From NCBI RefSeq assembly GCF_007595705.1, contig NZ_NISY01000007.1:124001-188000 (forward strand): 64,000 nt of DNA, read 5' to 3'. The position numbers were made by a program, and so were the translations under genes. A model generated the notes under the pieces. It was given only the letters and a program-made list of their open reading frames with translations, ran no database searches and was not told where the DNA came from. Of this stretch, positions 43,746 through 51,376 are shown piece by piece. Position 1 is the first letter of the stretch; each line of letters opens with the position of its first letter. Origin of the DNA: Streptomyces sp. SAJ15 (lineage in GTDB: Bacteria; Actinomycetota; Actinomycetes; Streptomycetales; Streptomycetaceae).

Positions 43746-45245
43746 TCAGCTCTGGCCGCCGGCCAGCTTCTCGCGGAGCGCGGCGAGCGCCTCGTCCGAC
43801 GCCAGGGCGCCGGAGGTGTCGGCCGACTCCGAGGAGTACGAACCGCCGCCACCCTGGCCACCGGCCTGCGGGGCAGCCTGGCCGGCCTCGGCGGCCGCCT
43901 GCTCGTCCGCCTCGCGGGACTTGATGACCTGCGCCTGGTGCTGCTCGAAGCGCTGCTGCGCCTCGGCGTACTGGCGCTCCCACTCCTCGCGCTGCTTCTC
44001 GAAGCCGGGCAGCCAGTCGTTGGTGTCCGGGTCGAAGCCCTCGGGGTAGATGTAGTTGCCCTGGTCGTCGTAGGACGCGGCCATGCCGTACAGGGTCGGG
44101 TCGAACTCGACCGCGGCCGGGTCGGCACCGAAGGACTCGTTGGCCTGCTTCAGCGAGAGGCTGATGCGACGACGCTCGAGGTCGATGTCGATGACCTTGA
44201 CGAAGATCTCGTCGTTGACCTGGACGACCTGCTCCGGAATCTCCACGTGGCGCTCGGCCAGCTCGGAGATGTGGACCAGGCCCTCGATGCCCTCGTCCAC
44301 GCGGACGAACGCACCGAACGGCACCAGCTTGGTGACCTTACCCGGGACGACCTGACCGATCTGGTGGGTCCGGGCGAACTGCTGCCACGGGTCTTCCTGG
44401 GTCGCCTTGAGCGACAGGGAGACGCGCTCGCGGTCCATGTCGACGTCGAGGACCTCGACCGTGACCTCCTGGCCGACCTCGACGACCTCGGACGGGTGGT
44501 CGATGTGCTTCCAGGACAGCTCGGAGACGTGGACCAGACCGTCGACGCCACCCAGGTCCACGAAGGCACCGAAGTTGACGATGGAGGAGACGACGCCGGA
44601 GCGCACCTGACCCTTCTGGAGGGTGGTGAGGAAGGTCTGGCGGACCTCGCTCTGGGTCTGCTCCAGCCAGGCGCGGCGGGACAGGACCACGTTGTTGCGG
44701 TTCTTGTCGAGCTCGATGATCTTCGCCTCGAGCTCCTTGCCCACGTAGGGCTGAAGGTCGCGGACACGACGCATCTCGACCAGGGAGGCCGGGAGGAAGC
44801 CGCGGAGGCCGATGTCGAGGATGAGACCACCCTTGACGACCTCGATGACGGTACCGGTGACGATGCCGTCCTCGTCCTTGATCTTCTCGATGGTTCCCCA
44901 GGCCCGCTCGTACTGGGCGCGCTTCTTGGAGAGGATCAGACGGCCTTCCTTGTCCTCCTTCTGGAGAACCAGGGCCTCGATCTCGTCACCGACGGCCACG
45001 ACCTCGTTCGGGTCGACGTCGTGCTTGATCGAAAGCTCGCGGGAAGGGATGACGCCTTCGGTCTTGTAACCAATGTCGAGCAGGACCTCGTCCCGGTCGA
45101 CCTTCACGATGACGCCGTCGACGATGTCGCCGTCGTTGAAGTACTTGATCGTCTCGTCGATCGCGGCGAGGAAGGCTTCCTCGGAACCGATGTCGTTGAC
45201 CGCCACCTGCGGGGTGGTGCGGGTTGCCTCGGTGCTGCTCGTCAT
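43746..45245 (-). CDS. rpsA: 30S ribosomal protein S1
   Basis: Ribosomal protein S1 (499 aa), which helps the 30S subunit bind mRNA. Four S1/OB-fold repeats are visible, beginning near residues 37, 122, 207 and 294, with motifs such as VDGVIVKVDRDEVLLDIGYKTEG and GIEGLVHISELAERHVEIPEQVV. The C-terminal 120 residues are Gln/Glu-rich then Gly/Ser-rich, as in other actinobacteria. A consensus-like housekeeping promoter lies 210 bp upstream and a strong terminator downstream, fitting high single-gene expression. Confidence 0.98.
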   Translation of the reverse strand: MTSSTEATRTTPQVAVNDIGSEEAFLAAIDETIKYFNDGDIVDGVIVKVDRDEVLLDIGYKTEGVIPSRELSIKHDVDPNEVVAVGDEIEALVLQKEDKEGRLILSKKRAQYERAWGTIEKIKDEDGIVTGTVIEVVKGGLILDIGLRGFLPASLVEMRRVRDLQPYVGKELEAKIIELDKNRNNVVLSRRAWLEQTQSEVRQTFLTTLQKGQVRSGVVSSIVNFGAFVDLGGVDGLVHVSELSWKHIDHPSEVVEVGQEVTVEVLDVDMDRERVSLSLKATQEDPWQQFARTHQIGQVVPGKVTKLVPFGAFVRVDEGIEGLVHISELAERHVEIPEQVVQVNDEIFVKVIDIDLERRRISLSLKQANESFGADPAAVEFDPTLYGMAASYDDQGNYIYPEGFDPDTNDWLPGFEKQREEWERQYAEAQQRFEQHQAQVIKSREADEQAAAEAGQAAPQAGGQGGGGSYSSESADTSGALASDEALAALREKLAGGQS

Positions 45246-45613
45246 GTGGGAAAGGGCTCCGGTACGGACATTGAGTCGTAGGTACTGCTACGCCGGGAGC
45301 CCGTATCACACTGCCGAAGCCGGACAGCCTTGGAGGCGACCTTCCGATTTTTCCGAGGATCTATCGAAAAGCGCCTCGGCAACCGAGGGGACATACAACA
45401 GATGCGAGCGCGACCTACTCCGTCTGAGGCGCGCAGGCTCGCAGCGCAACTTGTAGCATACGGGGGCAGCCGGACATGGTCAATGTGCGAAGAGTGCACG
45501 TGGGGCCAACCGCCCCATACTCCGGCGAAATACCGGGGTCGGCACCGCCGCGCGGACCGCCACATCCCGCCCCACAGCCACAGGTCGATACAGAGAGTAC
45601 GACGACACCCCAG
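45246..45613. other. Divergent region between rpsA and methyltransferase gene
   Basis: 368 bp containing the rpsA promoter and its long leader (about 200 nt). The leader has no recognised RNA family. The ribosome site for the divergent gene at 45614 is weak. Confidence 0.5.
45455..45483 (-). promoter_or_regulatory. Housekeeping sigma promoter of rpsA
   Basis: On the minus strand TTGACC (45478-45483), 17 bp, then TATGCT (45455-45460): the -35 differs from TTGACA at one position and the -10 fits the streptomycete TAnnnT consensus, at ideal spacing. The predicted start near 45448 leaves a leader of about 200 nt. Confidence 0.8.
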
Positions 45614-46465
45614 ATGATCCAAGAACACGAGCTCTCGGGGGTTCCCGAGCCGGAGACGGCCGGCGGGTCGCCGGACGAGGCCACCGCCACCCGGCGTACG
45701 GCGGGCGACGCGGAGAGCAGCCGGGCCAGCCGCGGCTGGTGGGACCGGAACGCGGACGAGTACCAGAACGAGCACGGGGGCTTCCTCCGGGACGACGGGT
45801 TCGTCTGGGGCCCGGAGGGGCTCGACGAGGCCGAGGCGGGCCTGCTGGGCCCGGCGGAGGAGCTGAAGGGCCGGGACGTCCTGGAGATCGGCGCGGGCGC
45901 GGCGCAGTGTTCGCGCTGGCTGGCGGCTCAGGGGGCGCGTCCGGTGGCGCTGGACCTCTCGCACCGGCAGCTCCAGCACGCGCTGCGGATCGGCGCGGAC
46001 TTCCCCCTGGTCGAGGCGGACGCCGGGGCGCTGCCCTTCGCGGACGCCAGCTTCGACCTGGCCTGCTCGGCCTACGGGGCGCTCCCCTTCGTCGCCGACC
46101 CGGTGCGCGTGCTGCGCGAGGTGCGGCGGGTGCTGCGGCCCGGCGGGCGCTGGGTCTTCTCGGTCACGCACCCGATCCGCTGGGCGTTCCCGGACGAGCC
46201 GGGCCCGGAGGGGCTGAGCGTGGCCGCCTCGTACTTCGACCGCGTGCCGTATGTGGAGCAGGACGACTCCGGCCGCGCGGTCTATGTGGAGCACCACCGC
46301 ACCCTCGGTGACCGGGTCCGGGACGTGGTGGCGGCGGGCTTCCGGCTGGTCGACCTGGTCGAGCCGGAGTGGCCCGCCTGGAACCACCAGGAATGGGGCG
46401 GCTGGTCCCCGCTCCGCGGCAACCTGATCCCGGGAACCGCGATCTTCGTCTGCGTACGGGACTGA
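45614..46465 (+). CDS. Class I SAM-dependent methyltransferase
   Basis: A 283-residue Rossmann-fold methyltransferase. DVLEIGAGAAQCSRWLAAQG near residue 92 is motif I (SAM binding), PLVEADAGALPFADASFDLACSAYGALPFV near 132 contains the acidic loop and post-I motif, and VLRPGGRWVFSVTHPIRW near 178 is motif III. The sequence WWDRNADEYQNEHGGFL near 45 is shared with methyltransferases commonly found beside rpsA in actinobacteria. The substrate is unknown. The N-terminal 40 residues are acidic and unconserved, so the true start may be later than 45614. Confidence 0.9.
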   Translation: MIQEHELSGVPEPETAGGSPDEATATRRTAGDAESSRASRGWWDRNADEYQNEHGGFLRDDGFVWGPEGLDEAEAGLLGPAEELKGRDVLEIGAGAAQCSRWLAAQGARPVALDLSHRQLQHALRIGADFPLVEADAGALPFADASFDLACSAYGALPFVADPVRVLREVRRVLRPGGRWVFSVTHPIRWAFPDEPGPEGLSVAASYFDRVPYVEQDDSGRAVYVEHHRTLGDRVRDVVAAGFRLVDLVEPEWPAWNHQEWGGWSPLRGNLIPGTAIFVCVRD

Positions 46466-46595
46466 CCTCCCCGGCCGCGTCGGGACTGACCCCCGCGGCC
46501 GCGTACGGGACTGACCCGCGCGGCCGCGTACGGACCGCCCCGGTGGCCGAAGCCCGGCCCGGAGCCGCCCGTCTCGACGCTGCGAGGATGTCGGC

Positions 46596-49316
46596 GTGAC
46601 GATCCGCACCGACGCCCTCGACCGCCTTCCCGTACGAACCGCCGTGCCCGCCCTGGAGCGGGCGCTGGACGACCACGGGGCGGCGGTGCTGTGCGCGCCG
46701 CCCGGCACCGGCAAGACGACGCTGGTGCCGCTGGCCCTGGCCGGGCTGCTGGACGGCGGGCGGCCCGCGCGGCGGGTGATCGTGGCCGAGCCGCGGCGGA
46801 TCGCGGCCCGCGCGGCGGCGCGACGCATGGCGTGGCTGCTGGGCGAGGACGTGGGGCGGCGGATCGGCTTCACCGTGCGCGGGGAGCGGCGGGCCGGGCG
46901 GGAGACCGTCGTGGAGGTGGTGACCACCGGCGTGCTCCTCCAGCGGCTCCAGCGCGACCCGGAACTGCTCGGGGTCGACACGGTGATCCTGGACGAGTGC
47001 CACGAGCGCCATCTGGACGCCGACACGGCCGCCGCCTTCCTCCTGGACGTACGGTCCGTCCTCCGGCCCGAGCTGCGGCTGGTCGCCGCGTCGGCGACCA
47101 CGGACGCGGCGGGCTGGGCGCGGCTGCTCGGCGCCGGCGGGGGCGGAGCCCGGTCCGACGCGGACGGCGCGGGGCGTTCCGGCGCGGCGCCGGTGGTGGA
47201 GGCGGCGGGGGTGTCCCACCCCGTGGAGGTGGTGTGGGCGCCGCCGGCGCGGCCGGTGCGACCGCCGCACGGGATGCGGGTGGACCCGGCGCTCCTGGAC
47301 CACGTCGCGGCGGTCGTGCGACGCGCGCTGCGCGAGCGGGACGGCGACGTGCTGTGCTTCCTGCCCGGCGTCGGAGAGATCGCCCGGGTGGCCGGCCTGT
47401 TGCGCGACGTGGCCGCCGAGGTGCTCCAGGTGCACGGCCGGGCACCGGCCGAGGTCCAGGACGCGGTGCTCGCGGGCACGGCGGGCGGGGCGCGGCGCGT
47501 CGTCCTGGCGACGTCGGTCGCCGAGTCGAGCCTGACCGTGCCGGGCGTGCGCGTCGTCGTGGACTGCGGGCTGGCGCGCGAGCCGCGCGTGGACCACGCG
47601 CGCGGGCTGAGCGCGCTGACCACCGTGCGGGCGTCCCGCGCGGCCGCCGCCCAGCGCGCCGGGCGGGCCGGGCGCGAGGGGCCGGGCACGGTCTACCGCT
47701 GCTGGTCGGAGGGCGACGACTCGCGGCTGCCACGCTGGCCCTCCCCGGAGATCGCGGTCGCCGACCTCACCGCCTTCGCGCTCCAGGCCGCGTGCTGGGG
47801 CGACCCGGACGCCGCCACGCTCGCCCTCCTCGACCCGCCGCCCACCGGCGCGCTGGCCGCCGCCCGCGAGGTGCTGACCGCCATCGGCGCCGTCGACGGG
47901 GACGGCAAGGCGACCGACCGCGGCGTCCGCATGGCCCGCCTCGGACTCCACCCGCGGCTCGCGCGGGCCCTCATCGACGGCGCGCCACCGCTCGGTGCCC
48001 GGCGGGCGGCCGAGATCGTCGCCCTGCTGAGCGAGGAGCCCCCGCGCGAGTACGGAGACGACCTCGCCGCCGCCTGGCGTGCCGCGCGCCGCGGCGGCGA
48101 CGGCTACGCCGCCCGGTGGCGCCAGGAGGCGCGCCGTCTGGAGCGTGCGGTCGACGCACGGGCCGAGGGGGGCGACTCACCGGCCGGGCGGACGGGAGGC
48201 GGGGAATCCGGCGGCCGGCCGATCCACGAGGCGCCTCGCCGGCAGGCCGGCGACCCCCGCACCGGCAGCCGTCCGTCGGCGGTATCGGGGGCCGGCGGCC
48301 GGGTGGGCGGCGGCAGCGGTGGCGCGGCCCGCGCGGGCGGGCACGGCGACGACGCCGCGGCCGGGCTGGTGGCCGCCCTGGCGTTCCCCGAGCGGGTGGC
48401 CCGGCGGCGCGGCGAAGGCGCCTATCTGATGGCGTCGGGGACCGGGGCCGAGCTGGCGGAGGGTTCGGGGCTGCGCGGGGCGCCGTGGCTGGCGGTGGCC
48501 GTCGCCGACCGGCCGGTGTCGGCCGCGTCCGCCCGGGTGCGACTCGCGGCCGTCACGGACGAGGACACCGCCCGGACCGCCGCCGCGGCCCTGTACGCCT
48601 CCGCCGAGGAGGTGCACTGGTCCGACGACGACGTGGTGGCGCGCGGCGTCGAGCGGCTGGGGGCGATCGAGCTGGCCGCGCGCCCGCTGCGCTCCCCCGC
48701 CCCCGAACTGGTCCGGGACGCGCTCGTGGAGGGCCTGCGCCGCACCGGAACGGGGCTGCTGCGCTGGACGGAGGAGGCCACCCGGCTTCGGCAGCGACTG
48801 GGATTCCTGCACCGCGTGCTGGGCGAGCCCTGGCCGGACGTGTCGGACGCGGCGCTGGTGGAGCGCGCCGAGGACTGGCTCGGCGTCGAGCTCGACCGGG
48901 CGCGCCGGCGCGCCGACCTGGAGCGCGTCGACGCGGGCCAGGCGTTGCGGCGGTTGCTGCCGTGGGCGACGGGGGAGGCCGTGCGCCTGGACGAGCTGGC
49001 GCCGGACCGCGTCGAGGTGCCCAGCGGCTCGCGGGTGCGGGTCGACTACGCCGGGGACCAGCCCGTGCTGGCGGTCAAGCTCCAGGAGATGTTCGGGCTG
49101 GCCGAGACGCCCACCGTGGCCGGGGTGCCGGTGCTGGTCCACCTGCTCTCGCCCGCGGGCCGCCCGGCGGCCGTCACCGCCGACCTCGCCTCCTTCTGGG
49201 GCAGCGGATACCGCTCCGTGCGCGCCGAGCTGCGCGGCCGCTACCCGAAGCACCCCTGGCCGGAGGATCCCGCCACGGCGGAGCCCACCCGGCACACCAC
49301 GACGCGACGACGCTGA
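46596..49316 (+). CDS. hrpB: ATP-dependent helicase HrpB
   Basis: DEAH-type RNA/DNA helicase of the HrpB family (906 aa). LCAPPGTGKTTLVPLAL near residue 32 is Walker A, VILDECHERHLDADTAA near 130 is the DECH box, SATTDAAGW follows as motif III, and QRAGRAGREGPGTVYRCW near 350 is motif VI. The HrpB-specific C-terminal region (RVDYAGDQPVLAVKLQEMFGL, HPWPEDP) is intact. A low-complexity Gly/Ala/Arg insert of about 80 residues sits near 525-600. The cellular substrate of HrpB is not established. GTG at 46596 follows a GAGG motif by 8 nt. Confidence 0.94.
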   Translation: MTIRTDALDRLPVRTAVPALERALDDHGAAVLCAPPGTGKTTLVPLALAGLLDGGRPARRVIVAEPRRIAARAAARRMAWLLGEDVGRRIGFTVRGERRAGRETVVEVVTTGVLLQRLQRDPELLGVDTVILDECHERHLDADTAAAFLLDVRSVLRPELRLVAASATTDAAGWARLLGAGGGGARSDADGAGRSGAAPVVEAAGVSHPVEVVWAPPARPVRPPHGMRVDPALLDHVAAVVRRALRERDGDVLCFLPGVGEIARVAGLLRDVAAEVLQVHGRAPAEVQDAVLAGTAGGARRVVLATSVAESSLTVPGVRVVVDCGLAREPRVDHARGLSALTTVRASRAAAAQRAGRAGREGPGTVYRCWSEGDDSRLPRWPSPEIAVADLTAFALQAACWGDPDAATLALLDPPPTGALAAAREVLTAIGAVDGDGKATDRGVRMARLGLHPRLARALIDGAPPLGARRAAEIVALLSEEPPREYGDDLAAAWRAARRGGDGYAARWRQEARRLERAVDARAEGGDSPAGRTGGGESGGRPIHEAPRRQAGDPRTGSRPSAVSGAGGRVGGGSGGAARAGGHGDDAAAGLVAALAFPERVARRRGEGAYLMASGTGAELAEGSGLRGAPWLAVAVADRPVSAASARVRLAAVTDEDTARTAAAALYASAEEVHWSDDDVVARGVERLGAIELAARPLRSPAPELVRDALVEGLRRTGTGLLRWTEEATRLRQRLGFLHRVLGEPWPDVSDAALVERAEDWLGVELDRARRRADLERVDAGQALRRLLPWATGEAVRLDELAPDRVEVPSGSRVRVDYAGDQPVLAVKLQEMFGLAETPTVAGVPVLVHLLSPAGRPAAVTADLASFWGSGYRSVRAELRGRYPKHPWPEDPATAEPTRHTTTRRR

Positions 49317-49380
49317 CCGACGTCGCGGGTCCCACCCCGGCCACGGCCCCGCCCAGGTCACGTCCGCGGCTCGTCCGGGG

Positions 49381-50010
49381 TCACCCCTCCAGCAGCCGCC
49401 AGAACTCCCCCGCCTCGGGCCAGGGCCTGGCTGCCGGGTAGGCGCCCAGCCACACCACGGCCTGTTCGAAGGTGCTGTAGGAGATGGCGTCGGAGCACTG
49501 GCCGACGACGAGGGCGTTGTCGCCGCACCGCCAGGCGGCGTAGTGCCACGCCGGGACGTCCTCGTCGCCGTCGGCCAGGCGCGTCAGCACGTCCGGCTCG
49601 CCGAGCCGCGCGGTGAACAGCGCGGTCGCGGCGCGCCACGCCTCGTCGAACTCCGCGCGCCCGGCCGTGCGCTGGAACAGCCAGCGGTCGTCCTCGTCGT
49701 AGAAGGTGGCGAACCAGCCGAGGTTGGTCCGCAAGCCCTCGCGCTCGCCTTCGAAGTCGTCCTCGTCGGGTTCGTAGGCGTAGGCGAAGGGCAGCACGCA
49801 CTCCGTGTCCCGCCCGGCGGGGTAGCCGAACGACTCGGGGTAGACGGGGTGTCCGCCCAGGGTGGTGAACGCGTTCATCCGGGAGCCGTCGGGTATCCAG
49901 CCGAAGGCGGCGACGGCCGCGGCCGTGGCGCCGTCCGTCCAGCTCAGCCGCGCGAGTTCGACCAGCTGGTCGGCGAGCGTGTCGTCCAGCGGGCGCAGGA
50001 GAAGTGCCAT
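49381..50010 (-). CDS. Protein of unknown function under a DNA-damage-type promoter
   Basis: No family recognised. The 209-residue soluble protein is acidic and rich in Trp, Phe and Tyr, with LVELARLSWTDGATAAAVAAFGWIPDG near residue 18, SFGYPAGRDTECVLPFAYAYEPDEDD near 60, LGWFATFYDEDDRWLFQRTAGRAEFDEAWRAA near 98 and CSDAISYSTFEQAVVWLGAYP near 172. It has no signal peptide or membrane helix. ATG at 50010 lies 7 nt after a TAGCCT hexamer belonging to a PafBC-type promoter, so the mRNA is probably leaderless and damage-inducible. It overlaps nothing, and DUF3068 ends 10 nt upstream. Confidence 0.85.
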   Translation of the reverse strand: MALLLRPLDDTLADQLVELARLSWTDGATAAAVAAFGWIPDGSRMNAFTTLGGHPVYPESFGYPAGRDTECVLPFAYAYEPDEDDFEGEREGLRTNLGWFATFYDEDDRWLFQRTAGRAEFDEAWRAATALFTARLGEPDVLTRLADGDEDVPAWHYAAWRCGDNALVVGQCSDAISYSTFEQAVVWLGAYPAARPWPEAGEFWRLLEG

Positions 50011-50017
50011 GGACGGA

Positions 50018-50040
50018 AGGCTACGGTGAGGCACTGACAG
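50018..50040 (-). promoter_or_regulatory. PafBC-type DNA-damage promoter of the unknown gene at 49381
   Basis: On the minus strand CTGTCAGTG, 8 nt, TAGCCT, then 7 nt to the ATG at 50010. Only the least conserved first base differs from tTGTCRgtg-N8-TAnnnT. The element overlaps the last codons of the DUF3068 gene. Confidence 0.82.
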
Positions 50041-51025
50041 AAACCGGTCCGGCCTCGCGCGGCTCCCCCGGGCCCGGCGGCGCGGTGCGCCGCGCGCGGG
50101 CCTCCAGGACCAGGGATCCGGCGAACAGGGCCACCCCCAGGGCGAGGAGACCGCGGGGGAGGCCGGTGGTGAGCAGCAGGACCAGCCGGCGTTGGGAGGC
50201 GACCAGGTCCACCGTGTGCGCGATGTAGTCCTCGCGCATCTTCACATGCCCGGCGAAGGCGGTGACCTTCTTCCGGTCGCCCAGCAACTCGCCGCCGCGC
50301 AGCTCCTCCCGGTGGATCTCCTCGCCGTTGACGGGGGCTCCGGTGACCGGCTCGACCCAGAACCTGCGCGTGGTGGTGTACCAGCGGGACGTACCGGCCT
50401 GGGCGACGTCCTCCCGGCTGACCCCGCCGACCGGGAGCTTCCGCGGGAGCGGAACCCGGGTCCAGGGGATGGTCTGCTCGAAGTAGTAGACCTTCAGGCC
50501 GCGGAAGGTCCGGGTGCCCCGGTAGTGGATGGGGGCCGACCTGCGGGCCTGGGCGTCGAAGTAGGTGTAGTCGCGGGGTTCGGTGAGGAAGGGCCACTTG
50601 AACTCGATGCCGTCGCGGCGCACCGGGTCGCCGTCGACGTGCTCGCCGCCGAGGTGCACCGGGGCCTGGGAGTGGGCGTCGAAGACGTAGCGCTCGGGGA
50701 TCTCGGAGACCATCGCGCCGTCGGGTCCCACGACGTACGACAGAGTGTCCCAGACGACGACATCACGATCTGTCGACTTCTCGACTTTCTCGGATGCCTC
50801 CACATTGCCGCGCAGCGTCTGCACGATGGTGACCTTGGGGACCCTCCGCGGCCGCAGGGTGCTGTAGTCCAGGAGCGTGGCGGGCTTCGCCTCCATGACG
50901 GCGGTCTGGTACTCGCCGGGTGGGACCTTGGCCAGGCGCGGGAAGGCGTACCAGCGGATCAGCGGCGCCAGGGCGGTGCAGCAGACGGCGAGGGCGAGCA
51001 GCACCAGGCTGGCTTTCCGGCGCAT
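50021..51025 (-). CDS. DUF3068 domain protein (PorA-like family)
   Basis: A 334-residue membrane-tethered extracellular protein of the actinobacterial DUF3068 family. An N-terminal signal anchor (SLVLLALAVCCTALAPLIRWYA) is followed by a beta-rich ectodomain with RNVEASEKVEKSTDRDVVVWD-like segments, ERYVFDAHSQAPVHLGGEH near 112 and FKWPFLTEPRDYTYFDAQARRS near 142, and then a second helix near 283-305 (LVLLLTTGLPRGLLALGVALF) and a basic/Pro-rich tail. The function is unknown. The 44-residue membrane peptide gene directly upstream is in the same orientation, 12 nt away. Confidence 0.88.
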   Translation of the reverse strand: MRRKASLVLLALAVCCTALAPLIRWYAFPRLAKVPPGEYQTAVMEAKPATLLDYSTLRPRRVPKVTIVQTLRGNVEASEKVEKSTDRDVVVWDTLSYVVGPDGAMVSEIPERYVFDAHSQAPVHLGGEHVDGDPVRRDGIEFKWPFLTEPRDYTYFDAQARRSAPIHYRGTRTFRGLKVYYFEQTIPWTRVPLPRKLPVGGVSREDVAQAGTSRWYTTTRRFWVEPVTGAPVNGEEIHREELRGGELLGDRKKVTAFAGHVKMREDYIAHTVDLVASQRRLVLLLTTGLPRGLLALGVALFAGSLVLEARARRTAPPGPGEPREAGPVSVSASP

Positions 51026-51037
51026 CGCGGACCTCCC

Positions 51038-51172
51038 CTACGGGTGCTCGGGGACGGTGGTGAGCAGCGGCTCGGGGGAGGTGGTCCCGGCGGGCGCGCC
51101 GACGGCCGTCAGCACCAGGACGAGCGCCACGGCGACGGCGACTCCGATGGCCGCGGCGGCGAGGGCACGCAT
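51038..51172 (-). CDS. SPW_0924-type small membrane protein
   Basis: A 44-residue single-pass membrane peptide: MRALAAAAIGVAVAVALVLV forms the helix, followed by TAVGAPAGTTSPEPLLTTVP and a short end. I recognise the TSPEPLLTTVPEHP tail from the streptomycete SPW_0924 small-protein family that sits beside DUF3068 genes. GGGAGG lies 5 nt before the ATG at 51172. The 12-nt spacing to DUF3068 suggests an operon and possibly a membrane complex. Confidence 0.75.
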   Translation of the reverse strand: MRALAAAAIGVAVAVALVLVLTAVGAPAGTTSPEPLLTTVPEHP

Positions 51173-51223
51173 GGCGCCTCCCGGGTCGGGTCGATGGAGC
51201 GACGAGCGCCGAATCCCAGGATA

Positions 51224-51238
51224 CTGACGCCTCGTCAG
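51224..51238. promoter_or_regulatory. CTGACG-CCT-CGTCAG inverted repeat
   Basis: A 6-bp inverted repeat around 3 bp, overlapping by one base a TATCCT hexamer (51219-51224, minus strand) that could be the -10 for the small membrane protein and DUF3068 genes. It is a candidate repressor site. Confidence 0.45.
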
Positions 51239-51282
51239 ATATCTGGGCACCGTAGCAACGCGCGGCCGGGATGAGAACACGT

Positions 51283-51324
51283 CGCGCCGCCTCCCGGCCC
51301 CTGGCGGGGTCGGGAGGCGGCGCG
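51283..51324 (-). terminator. Terminator after the lytic transglycosylase gene
   Basis: A 19-bp stem with one G-T pair (51283-51301 with 51306-51324) and the loop TGGC, 52 nt downstream of the minus-strand gene ending at 51377. Confidence 0.85.
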
Positions 51325-51376
51325 TGCGTCGGCGGGGGCGCCGGGCGCCGCGGTCGCGGCGGGGGCGCCGGGGCGG

